This document shows positions 1 through 5,387 of a stretch of 5,523 nucleotides of DNA, in pieces. Source of the DNA: Acetobacteraceae bacterium (lineage in GTDB: Bacteria > Pseudomonadota > Alphaproteobacteria > Acetobacterales > Acetobacteraceae); NCBI GenBank assembly GCA_027311485.1, contig DAICYU010000311.1, positions 1 to 5,523 of the forward strand, given 5' to 3'. The first letter of the stretch is position 1. Each line of letters begins with the position of its first letter. Under the pieces are notes generated by a model. The model was given only the letters and a program-made list of their open reading frames with translations, was not told where the DNA came from and ran no database searches. The position numbers were made by a program, and so were the translations under genes.

Positions 1-54
1 GCCGAGCTGGCGCTCAGCGTCCGCGCGCCGCAGCCTTAGACGCGGATCAGCACC
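1..54 (-). other. Probable frameshifted 3' remnant of sco
   Basis: Reading leftward from base 54 in the frame offset by one from sco, the sequence is open to the window edge and encodes GADPRLRLRRADAERQLG. Inserting one G in the minus-strand run GTGCTGAT (giving GTGGCTGAT) would turn IYAVLIRV-stop into IYAVADPRLRLRR, which resembles the usual Sco C-terminal strand. The third frame stops at once. High GC makes open frames common, so this is suggestive only. Confidence 0.4.
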
Positions 55-548
55 GCGTAGATGGCCGTGCTGTGGTCCACCTTCCAGCCCATCTCCTTCG
101 GCAGGGTCGTCAGCAGCCAGGCGATCTGCTCCGGCGTGCCGGTCAGCCCGGTGATCGACGGCCCGAAGGCGGCGGCATATTTCTTCACTACGGCGGGCGT
201 GTCCCGTTTGGGATCGACGGTGATGAACACCGGCTGGAGCTGTTTGGCCGCCGGACCCAGCCTGTCCATCGCATCCGCCACGGCGTTCAGCGTCGTCGGA
301 CAGACATCCGGGCAATACGTGTAGCCGAAATACACCAGCATGTATTTGCCGTGAAAATCCACGTCAGTCACGGCCTTGCCGCTGCCGTTTTCCAGCGTGA
401 ACGGCCCGCCGATCCCGGCCGCGCCAGGGCCGCGATTGCCGCCGACCCACAGGAACACGCCTGTGCCGATCAGCAGGATCGCCATCAGCGCACCCATGAG
501 CGCATAGATCAGCCGTTGCGGTGGCACCTTAGGCTTGGGGGAGTCCAT
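36..548 (-). CDS. sco: Sco1/SenC family copper chaperone, C-terminus apparently truncated
   Basis: The 170-residue product is a membrane-anchored, thioredoxin-fold copper chaperone; the family delivers copper to, or reduces, the Cu(A) site of cytochrome c oxidase. An uncleaved membrane segment spans about residues 13-35, after a short basic N-terminus, placing the domain in the periplasm. The copper ligands are visible: the CxxxC motif in GYTYCPDVCP (C79, C83) and the distal histidine in KVDHS (H159). The family block VDPKRDTP is at 112-118. The ATG start is supported by AGGAAGG five nt upstream. It lies 155 nt after copD on the same strand. Oddity: after DHSTAIYAV the frame runs VLIRV then stops, whereas Sco proteins usually continue about 25-35 residues through a strand of the form DPxGRF. 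The -1 frame stays open to the window edge and reads ADPRLRLRR, suggesting a one-base deletion. Family assignment is certain; whether the truncation is biological or a sequencing error is not. Confidence 0.93.
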   Translation of the reverse strand: MDSPKPKVPPQRLIYALMGALMAILLIGTGVFLWVGGNRGPGAAGIGGPFTLENGSGKAVTDVDFHGKYMLVYFGYTYCPDVCPTTLNAVADAMDRLGPAAKQLQPVFITVDPKRDTPAVVKKYAAAFGPSITGLTGTPEQIAWLLTTLPKEMGWKVDHSTAIYAVLIRV

Positions 549-703
549 GCGAACCTTCCTACAATCTCACAAATGGGCAATCTGACGAACCAGCAACATG
601 ACGCACCCGCAATAGGGCGAACGGCAACAGGGCGAGCAGCTGGGCCGAAACCGGCCGAGCCGACGCGGTCAGGTGCCACGGTTATGGTCATCCCAGCGGG
701 CTG
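549..703. other. copD-sco intergenic gap, no convincing gene
   Basis: These 155 nt separate copD from sco and are the longest gap in the copper set. On the minus strand they hold a short inverted repeat (GGCCG, loop GTTT, CGGCC, at 643-656) about 47 nt past the copD stop, with no U-tract. The sco Shine-Dalgarno lies at the end. An overlapping short frame starting at 691 and a hydrophobic frame without an ATG, GTG or TTG start were seen and not accepted. I see no clear -10/-35 pair, but the length would allow a separate promoter for sco. Confidence 0.5.
554..560 (-). promoter_or_regulatory. Shine-Dalgarno of sco
   Basis: The minus strand reads AGGAAGG with five nt before the ATG at 548. It is a strong purine-rich site and fixes the sco start despite the long gap after copD. 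Confidence 0.7.
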
Positions 704-1615
704 TCATCCGGGTGCGGCCATCATCCGCGCCGGGTCGTGCGCGCCCGGCACGGTGGACGCCAGGAACGCCGCGGTTATGACGATCGCCAGGCCGATCAGC
801 GTCTCGATGGCCACCGACGTCAGCAGATCCCTGCGCGCGCGCGGCACCGCATCGGCCAGACGGTCGGTGAGCCAGATACGGTTGCAGGCCGCCAGCACCA
901 GGGCGGCCAGGAACAGGCCGATCTTCAGCATCGCCAGATGACCATACCGTGTATCCAGCAAGGCGCGCAGGCTGCCGATCAGGTCCAGCGCCTGGGCGAA
1001 GCCTGTGCCGGCCAGCATCAGGACACAGCCGAGTCCGATGGGCGAGAACCGCTCGCACACGTGCGCCGCTGCCGCCGCCGGCAGTGCGCGCACCGACAGC
1101 CAGAGTGCCGGCAACGTGCCGAGCCAAAGACCGGCGGCGAGGAGGTGCAGGGCCTCGGAGGTGAGGAGGCCGTTGCCGATCATGCCCGCCGTCGCCCCGG
1201 CATGCCCGATCAGGCCTTCCAGTGCCGCCGAGACTGCGGTCAGCGCCAGCGCCAGATACAGGCGGACGCGGCCGGACCCGGCGAGCAGGGTGGCCAAGGC
1301 CAGCAACGCCAGGCGGAGGCTGACCACCTGGCCGAACCGCGTATGGCCGGCTACCAGGCCCACGGCGTTCAGGATGCCGGCCAGGCCGTGCGCTTCTGCC
1401 ATTATGGCGGCCTCGACTGACAGCCAGACGGCGCCAGTCAGCAGCGCGAGCGCGCCGCTGACTCGCCACAGGCCGATCAGCCGGCTGTGCAGGCCGCCAC
1501 CCCGCACCGTTGCCGCTGGCAGCAGCCATGCGAGGAACGCCTGCGTCCCCAGCATCGACAGCATCGCCGTCAGGTGCAGCCCGCGCAACAGTGCCAGTTC
1601 AGGTGGACCGGACAT
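704..1615 (-). CDS. copD: CopD family inner-membrane copper protein
   Basis: The 303-residue, strongly hydrophobic product fits the CopD/PcoD family of inner-membrane copper proteins, thought to act with CopC in moving copper between periplasm and cytoplasm. About eight membrane helices can be drawn, near residues 8-32, 47-70, 95-113, 117-135, 153-175, 192-212, 228-247 and 267-288. Family-like stretches include LHLTAML (H14), LIGHAG (H138), LHLLAAGLWLGTLPAL (H157), YGHLAMLKIGLFLAALVLAACNR split over the seventh helix, and IETLIGLAIV in the last. These histidines in or near helices are the likely copper ligands. The ATG directly follows the copC stop (TGAATG, no spacer), so translation is probably coupled. 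The C-terminal tail HDPARMMAAPG carries one His and two Met. Length is typical of stand-alone CopD. Direction of transport, import or efflux, cannot be told from sequence. Confidence 0.93.
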   Translation of the reverse strand: MSGPPELALLRGLHLTAMLSMLGTQAFLAWLLPAATVRGGGLHSRLIGLWRVSGALALLTGAVWLSVEAAIMAEAHGLAGILNAVGLVAGHTRFGQVVSLRLALLALATLLAGSGRVRLYLALALTAVSAALEGLIGHAGATAGMIGNGLLTSEALHLLAAGLWLGTLPALWLSVRALPAAAAAHVCERFSPIGLGCVLMLAGTGFAQALDLIGSLRALLDTRYGHLAMLKIGLFLAALVLAACNRIWLTDRLADAVPRARRDLLTSVAIETLIGLAIVITAAFLASTVPGAHDPARMMAAPG

Positions 1616-1999
1616 TCAGGGCTGCACGGTGAAGGTGAAATGTCCCTCGGTCTTGTGCGTATCGACCGAGGTCACATGCCACTCCACATGGTACGCGCCC
1701 GGTGGCAGCGGCTTCAGTTTCACCTCCAGCACCCGGTCGTCGTCTTTCGGCACAGGCTTGCCGTCATCTACCCGCTCGCCCTTGTCATTGGTCACCTGGA
1801 CGGTGCTGAACAGCGGTTCCACCGGCTCGGAGTAACGCAGCGACAGTGACGGCGGCGATGCCGCGACCTGCGATCCCACGGGCGGGGAAGCACGATCGAG
1901 GAACGCGTGCGCCCATGCTGGATGATCGGGCAGACCGACCGTGGCTGCGACGGAAACGGCAAACATCAGACGGGCGAGAACAAGAGGCAGGTGCTTCAT
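1616..1999 (-). CDS. copC: CopC family periplasmic copper-binding protein
   Basis: The 127-residue product is a small periplasmic beta-sandwich copper carrier of the CopC/PcoC/YobA family. A signal peptide (basic start MKH, hydrophobic to about residue 22) ends in AWA before HAFLDRASPPVGS, so cleavage after residue 30 would leave His31 as the new N-terminus. That amino-terminal His, with Asp113 and His115 in SVDTHKTEGH, forms the expected Cu(II) site. The mature chain has no methionine, so the Met-rich Cu(I) site of Pseudomonas CopC and PcoC is absent. The Ig-like strands LSLRYSEPVEPLFS and HFTFTV are typical. I chose the ATG at 1999 because it gives the signal peptide; a longer frame from 2140 adds 47 residues of unrelated sequence lying over the upstream gene. 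It starts 4 nt after that gene's stop with no clear Shine-Dalgarno, so coupling is likely; copD follows with no gap. Confidence 0.95.
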   Translation of the reverse strand: MKHLPLVLARLMFAVSVAATVGLPDHPAWAHAFLDRASPPVGSQVAASPPSLSLRYSEPVEPLFSTVQVTNDKGERVDDGKPVPKDDDRVLEVKLKPLPPGAYHVEWHVTSVDTHKTEGHFTFTVQP

Positions 2000-2003
2000 G
2001 ACA

Positions 2004-2957
2004 TCAAAACCAGCTCGCGACGGGTGCGCCCAGGCTGTGCGGCAACAGGTCGTCGAAATACAAGTGGAACTGGGCGATGACCCCCAGGTGGGAGCCGGTC
2101 GCCCGGTTGCCCGGCACCAGCATCTCCACGCCGACGGCATATCCGGTGGTCGTGTAGTTCACCCCGACTCCCCACAGCATCTCCGTCTGAAATCCGTCGT
2201 TCGGCTTGCTGGCGGGCGACGCCCAGGACATCTCGACCACCGGCGTCAGCTTGTTGACGAAATCCGACAACCCGTAATCCTTCACCTGGGAGGACAGGTA
2301 GCGGATGCTGTATTGCAGTGACAGCCCGCCTGCCCAGCCGTTGGGGATGCCGTTGTTGATCGGCAGGGCCGATGCGGAATCCACTTTCAATTTCTTGTCG
2401 GCAATCGCGTAGCCGAGTTCCCCCGTCAGGGCGAGCGGCCGCAGCCAGCCAATCGGGATATCGCCGAAGCCTTTCCCGAAATACACCGTCGGACTTGTCG
2501 AACTGCTGTCCTCGGCGCCCAGAAAGGCACCGTTCTCACCGTTTGCGCCTGTCCGGGCCATGGCCCGCTGCACGCCCAGCGACATCAGGAATTCATGCTC
2601 GTCGTTGACGTAGACCTTGTCTTTCAACGTGATGACCAGATTCTGCCAGCCGTTGGCGGACCGTGTACCCGGCCGTGTCAGCCAGTTGTAGCCGCCGTTG
2701 ATCACGAAGCCGAAGTTTTCGGTTATGCGTTTATCGTACTCGAACTCCATGCCGTACAGGTTCGGCGCCGGACCGCCGTCGCCCGGCAGGCCTTGGTAGC
2801 TGAACGTCGGCAGGCTGGCCTCGTCCGCCATGTTGGGGTCGTCGATCAACAGCGTACTGAGGAACATATGGTCGCCGGCGAAGCCATGGGCATGGGCGTA
2901 GCAGGCAGGCAGGAACGGACCAACGCTTAGCGCGGCCAGGATGATGCGGGATTTCAC
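2004..2957 (-). CDS. Exported beta-strand-rich protein, probable outer-membrane barrel, uncharacterised family
   Basis: The 317-residue product starts at a GTG with a strong Shine-Dalgarno seven nt upstream. An N-terminal signal peptide is clear: K2, R4, hydrophobic 5-18, then ACYAHA before HGFAGDHMF. Cleavage after residue 21 or 23 would give a mature N-terminus beginning with His and bearing H24, H30 and M31. The rest alternates polar and hydrophobic residues in strand-like runs: YGMEFEYDKRI (68-78), NFGFVINGGYNWL (81-93), HEFLMSLGVQRAM (121-133), TVYFGKGFG (157-165), GLSLQYSIRYL (211-221), MLWGVGVNYT (260-269), YAVGVEMLVPG (273-283) and SHLGVIAQFHLYFDD (289-303). It ends in Phe, as many outer-membrane barrels do. 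No enzyme motif is visible. I recognise the type as a family of hypothetical proteins but know no function. It is not CopB/PcoB-like in sequence. Its stop is 4 nt before copC, which ties it to copper handling by context only. Outer-membrane location is inference. Confidence 0.85.
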   Translation of the reverse strand: MKSRIILAALSVGPFLPACYAHAHGFAGDHMFLSTLLIDDPNMADEASLPTFSYQGLPGDGGPAPNLYGMEFEYDKRITENFGFVINGGYNWLTRPGTRSANGWQNLVITLKDKVYVNDEHEFLMSLGVQRAMARTGANGENGAFLGAEDSSSTSPTVYFGKGFGDIPIGWLRPLALTGELGYAIADKKLKVDSASALPINNGIPNGWAGGLSLQYSIRYLSSQVKDYGLSDFVNKLTPVVEMSWASPASKPNDGFQTEMLWGVGVNYTTTGYAVGVEMLVPGNRATGSHLGVIAQFHLYFDDLLPHSLGAPVASWF

Positions 2958-2964
2958 GATAGAC

Positions 2965-2970
2965 TCTCCT
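2965..2970 (-). promoter_or_regulatory. Shine-Dalgarno deciding the GTG start of the exported-protein gene
   Basis: The minus strand reads AGGAGA, followed by seven nt and then GTG at 2957. This site, plus the signal peptide that begins there, fixes the start at GTG rather than at the upstream end of the longer frame, which reaches 3134 and runs over the neighbouring gene. Confidence 0.8.
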
Positions 2971-2982
2971 GATGCAAATGTG

Positions 2983-3004
2983 GCCGGCGCGGTTGCGCGC
3001 CGGC
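2983..3004 (-). terminator. Perfect 9-bp GC-rich hairpin between the DUF2946-like gene and the exported-protein gene
   Basis: GCCGGCGCG and CGCGCCGGC flank a four-base loop, all G/C pairs without mismatch. The stem begins eight nt after the DUF2946-like stop and ends 12 nt before the AGGAGA site. It has terminator-like placement, but only CACATTTGC follows and there is no real U-tract. It may be a partial terminator, an mRNA-stability element or a processing site setting expression of the downstream copper genes. Confidence 0.5.
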
Positions 3005-3012
3005 AGGCATGC

Positions 3013-3381
3013 TCAGGAGACGAACGGGGGCGCTCTCGGCTGGCTCCGCGACCGGAGCCGCAGCGGCGGCGCCCGGCTCGGCGGTGGCAGCACTGCGTGC
3101 GCGGTCGCCGGCACTTGCGGCGGCGGCAGGACAATCGTGCCGGCGATCAGGGTTGGTGGCGGTGCGTGCACGGCCGCGCAAAGCGGACATGTCAGGCAAT
3201 CCGGCAGATGCGCCGGTGCATGGGCCGGCCTGCCCGGTTCGGCCGGGTGGCACAGCACCACCATGCCGGCAAGCTGTGCCAACGGGTCCAGCCGCGGCAC
3301 GCTGCTGCCCAGGCCAAGCTGCACGGCCAGGGCCAGCAGCACGGCAAGCAGTCCGGACAGGGAGGACCGGCGTATCGACAT
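3013..3381 (-). CDS. Small DUF2946-like cysteine-containing exported or membrane protein
   Basis: The 122-residue product has a basic start (MSIRRSS), one hydrophobic segment at about 8-25 that could be a signal peptide or anchor, a cysteine cluster DCLTCPLCAA (C62, C65, C68) with an earlier CH pair (C44, H45), and a proline- and arginine-rich tail ending RAPPFVS. This layout resembles the DUF2946 family, small proteins of unknown function seen beside metal-handling or TonB-receptor genes. The Cys/His groups could bind copper or another metal, but that is inference. I chose the ATG at 3381 because the hydrophobic segment then sits at the N-terminus as expected; an in-frame TTG at 3420 would add 13 residues. 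Neither has a good Shine-Dalgarno. It is the first gene of the copper set, 55 nt before the exported-protein gene. The proline- and arginine-rich half is of a type also produced by GC-rich shadow frames, which lowers certainty. Confidence 0.68.
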   Translation of the reverse strand: MSIRRSSLSGLLAVLLALAVQLGLGSSVPRLDPLAQLAGMVVLCHPAEPGRPAHAPAHLPDCLTCPLCAAVHAPPPTLIAGTIVLPPPQVPATAHAVLPPPSRAPPLRLRSRSQPRAPPFVS

Positions 3382-3441
3382 TGCGTCGGCTATGACGCGA
3401 AAGCGGCCATTTTGCAACAATGAGGCGGCCCGGAACAGGCA

Positions 3442-3459
3442 GGCCGGGACATCCCGGCC
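3442..3459 (-). terminator. GC-rich hairpin after moaB
   Basis: GGCCGGG and CCCGGCC flank a four-base loop (the symmetry extends one pair into it), starting four nt past the moaB stop. The position suits the end of the transglycosylase-moaB transcript, but TGCCTGTTCC follows instead of a U-tract, so it may not act as an intrinsic terminator. Confidence 0.4.
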
Positions 3460-3463
3460 ACTG

Positions 3464-4009
3464 CTACTCCGCCGCGCTCAGATGCTCCTGCAACCGCGGC
3501 ATCAGTTCGACCAGATTGCAGGGGCGATGGCGGTTGTCCAGCTGTGATACCAGGATGTCGTCCCACCCGTCCTTGACCGCGCCGGTGCTGCCCGGCAGGG
3601 CAAACAGATAGGTACCGCCCGCCACGCCACCCAGGGCACGGGATTGCATCGTGGACGTGCCGATCTTCTGGTAGCTCAGCATCCGGAACAGCTCTCCGAA
3701 GCCCTCGATGCGTTTTTCCAGCACACGGTCGAACGCCTCCGGCGTGATGTCGCGGCCAGTGATGCCGGTGCCGCCGGTGGTGATCACCACGTCGATCTCG
3801 GGATCGGCGATCCAGCGGCGCAGCAGCGCCTCGATCGGGCCGACATCGTCCCTCAGCAGTTCGCGCGCGGCCACCCGGTGGCCGGCCTTGGTGATCCGTT
3901 CGGCCAGCGTGTCACCCGAGGTGTCGTTCGCCGCGGTGCGGGTGTCGGACACGGTCAGCACCGCGATGTTGACCGCGATGAACGGGCGGGATTCGTCGAG
4001 ACGGGCCAT
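3464..4009 (-). CDS. moaB: Molybdenum cofactor biosynthesis protein MoaB (MoaB/MogA family)
   Basis: The 181-residue product is a full-length cytosolic MoaB/MogA-fold protein of molybdenum cofactor synthesis. MogA-type members adenylylate molybdopterin before metal insertion; MoaB is often presumed to do this where MogA is absent. Family motifs are intact: LTVSDTRT (18-25) with DTSGD following, TTGGTGITGRDITPEA (77-92), the molybdopterin/nucleotide-binding region, and LPGSTGAVKDGWDDIL (138-153), then LDNRHRPCNLVELMPRL near the end, a signature of the MoaB subgroup. The ATG at 4009 has GGAGG eight nt upstream. It lies 29 nt after the transglycosylase stop on the same strand, so the two are probably co-transcribed. 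A GC-rich hairpin follows the stop, and the next gene begins the copper set. No missing key residue was seen. Confidence 0.95.
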   Translation of the reverse strand: MARLDESRPFIAVNIAVLTVSDTRTAANDTSGDTLAERITKAGHRVAARELLRDDVGPIEALLRRWIADPEIDVVITTGGTGITGRDITPEAFDRVLEKRIEGFGELFRMLSYQKIGTSTMQSRALGGVAGGTYLFALPGSTGAVKDGWDDILVSQLDNRHRPCNLVELMPRLQEHLSAAE

Positions 4010-4017
4010 GCGCTTTG

Positions 4018-4022
4018 CCTCC
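4018..4022 (-). promoter_or_regulatory. Shine-Dalgarno of moaB
   Basis: The minus strand reads GGAGG with eight nt before the ATG at 4009, inside the 29-nt gap after the transglycosylase gene. It supports independent initiation of moaB. Confidence 0.75.
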
Positions 4023-4030
4023 GCTGTCTG

Positions 4031-4054
4031 GCCGCCGCTCAGTTCAGCGGCGGC
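4031..4054 (-). repeat. Perfect 9-bp inverted repeat spanning the transglycosylase stop codon
   Basis: GCCGCCGCT and AGCGGCGGC flank a six-base loop. The repeat covers the last codons (PPLN) and the stop of the transglycosylase gene and ends eight nt before the moaB GGAGG. There is no U-tract. It could form in the mRNA between the two coding regions and affect stability or access to the moaB start; no function is shown by sequence alone. Confidence 0.5.
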
Positions 4055-5364
4055 ACCACGACAGCCATTTTGCGCTCACGGCTCTCCGGCGTGAAGCGGG
4101 GGAATTCGCCGGCTGCCACCGCGTCAAGGCTGGGCGAGGGCAAACGCATCTGCGCGGCATACAGCCACGCATAGGTCAATGCCTGCGGCACGAACGCCCG
4201 CGTCTCGGCGATCGGGATCTCCTCGATGAACAGCAGCGGGTCGTCCTGGTCGCGCATGGAACTCATCCACCGCAACACGTTGCCAGGACCCGCGTTGTAG
4301 CTTGCCAGGATGCGCATCAGGTCGTCCCCGATACCGTCCAAGTCCGACAGCGACGCCAGATAGCGCTGGCCAATGGCCAGATTCGCCGCCGGCTCATGCA
4401 GCCGTTCCGCGTTATACAGGACGTTGCCGGTCAGATATTGCGCCGTTTCCGGCATGATCTGCATCAGCCCCCGCGCCCCGGCGGCGGAAACCGCGCCGGG
4501 GTCGAAGTTCGATTCCAGGCGTGCCAGCGCATAGACCAGCGGCGGATCGACGCGGAAGCCGCCGGCCGGACGCAATCGTGGCATCGGGAAGCGGGGCAGG
4601 GGCGGCTGGCCGTCGTCATGCGCCTGCAGCAGGTCGTCCATCTGCGCCGCAAGATCGCCCATGCCAACGAACGATGCCACCATCACCAGCGACCGTCCAA
4701 AAACAGGATTACCCTTCGCCTCCGCCCATAGGCCCCGCAGTTCCTGCTCGGCGCGGTCAGCCTGACCGATCTGCAGCAACGCAAAGGCCCGTCGGCCGCC
4801 CGGCAACGCCGCAATCGCGTTGACATCCGCCTGACTTAGAATTTGTCGCCCGGCAATTGAATCGGTATCAAATCGTAATATCCTGCGCGCCAGCAGTCCG
4901 TGGAACGTTGTTGGTTGTTCGGCCGCGACCTTGAGCCAGGACACCGTGCCGGCGGCATCGCGGGCCTGACGCGCGGCGCGCGAAGCCCAGAATGCCAGCG
5001 CGGCACACAGCCGCGGCGAACCGTTTCGGACTCGCGCCCCGTCCTCGAACAGAGTCCTGGCGATATCGAAACGTCGCAGTCGCCAGGCCGCCAGGCCGCC
5101 GACATAGTAGGCGAGTGCCGGTCGAGCCTCCGGCGGCGTTTTGGCAAGCACGGCCTGGACCATGTCCAGGGCGCCCGTATCATCATTGCGAAGAAACAAT
5201 TGTTGCGCCGTCACCGCTCGCACCTGCGCCGCATATTGCGTCGCCAGCCGCTTGCGCACCGAAGGCTGCCGCAGTGCCAGTGCGTCCGACCCGCGGGCAG
5301 CCGGCCCGATGGTGTCGCCTTCGATGCCGGCATGATGCGGCGCCGGATCGTCCGCCGCCGTCAT
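4039..5364 (-). CDS. slt: Slt-type lytic transglycosylase (GH23), N-terminus uncertain
   Basis: The product cleaves the glycan strands of peptidoglycan, leaving 1,6-anhydro-muramyl ends. Numbering from an in-frame TTG at 5385 (448 residues), the N-terminal two thirds is helical and superhelix-like (about 45-275), with the family stretch TTFHGLLARRIL (159-170). The catalytic GH23 domain runs from about 280 to 410. The catalytic glutamate is E291 in LARLESNFDPGA, followed by GARGLMQIMPETA (303-315), LASYNAGPGNVLRW (360-373) and EEIPIAETRAFV (388-399), which together point to the Slt70-like group. I give the ATG at 5364 as start because TTG is weak; neither has a good Shine-Dalgarno. The oddity is that no signal peptide follows either start, and an in-frame stop at 5434-5436 prevents extension, although these enzymes act in the periplasm. 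The gene may therefore be 5'-truncated or rearranged. moaB follows 29 nt downstream. Confidence 0.9.
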   Translation of the reverse strand: MTAADDPAPHHAGIEGDTIGPAARGSDALALRQPSVRKRLATQYAAQVRAVTAQQLFLRNDDTGALDMVQAVLAKTPPEARPALAYYVGGLAAWRLRRFDIARTLFEDGARVRNGSPRLCAALAFWASRAARQARDAAGTVSWLKVAAEQPTTFHGLLARRILRFDTDSIAGRQILSQADVNAIAALPGGRRAFALLQIGQADRAEQELRGLWAEAKGNPVFGRSLVMVASFVGMGDLAAQMDDLLQAHDDGQPPLPRFPMPRLRPAGGFRVDPPLVYALARLESNFDPGAVSAAGARGLMQIMPETAQYLTGNVLYNAERLHEPAANLAIGQRYLASLSDLDGIGDDLMRILASYNAGPGNVLRWMSSMRDQDDPLLFIEEIPIAETRAFVPQALTYAWLYAAQMRLPSPSLDAVAAGEFPRFTPESRERKMAVVVPPLN

Positions 5365-5387
5365 CCCGCCCGTCAGGCGCGGCAACG

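Noticed and set aside
643..656. Short inverted repeat after copD as a terminator
   Set aside because: Only five base pairs, 47 nt from the stop and without a U-tract; common by chance at this GC content.
509..691. Small minus-strand frame between copD and sco
   Set aside because: It overlaps the sco start, has no clear ribosome site and shows no recognisable feature.
72..941. Long plus-strand open frame over sco and copD
   Set aside because: Its translation is rich in Arg, Gln, His and Pro without motifs, as expected of an antisense shadow in GC-rich DNA, while the minus strand encodes recognised proteins.
669..1529. Second long minus-strand frame over copD
   Set aside because: Arg/Gly/Pro-rich out-of-frame shadow; the copD frame carries the membrane helices and the family motifs.
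1005..1835. Long plus-strand open frame over copD and copC
   Set aside because: Low-complexity Ser/Arg/Pro/Ala translation antisense to two clear genes.
2000..2140. Longer copC frame starting at 2140
   Set aside because: It would overlap most of the upstream gene's 3' end and push the clear signal peptide to the interior; the ATG at 1999 is far better.
2901..2912. Lipoprotein signal (LPAC) in the exported protein
   Set aside because: Proline before the Ala-Cys pair is not acceptable in a normal lipobox, and a good signal peptidase I site, AHA, follows at once.
2958..3134. Longer frame for the exported protein starting at 3134
   Set aside because: The extension is Arg/Cys-rich shadow of the DUF2946-like gene; GTG at 2957 has a strong Shine-Dalgarno and begins a signal peptide.
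3382..3418. Possible promoter ahead of the copper genes: TTGCAA, 17 nt, CATAGC on the minus strand
   Set aside because: The -35 match is fair but the -10 matches only three of six positions and would put the transcript start at the ATG; too weak to annotate.
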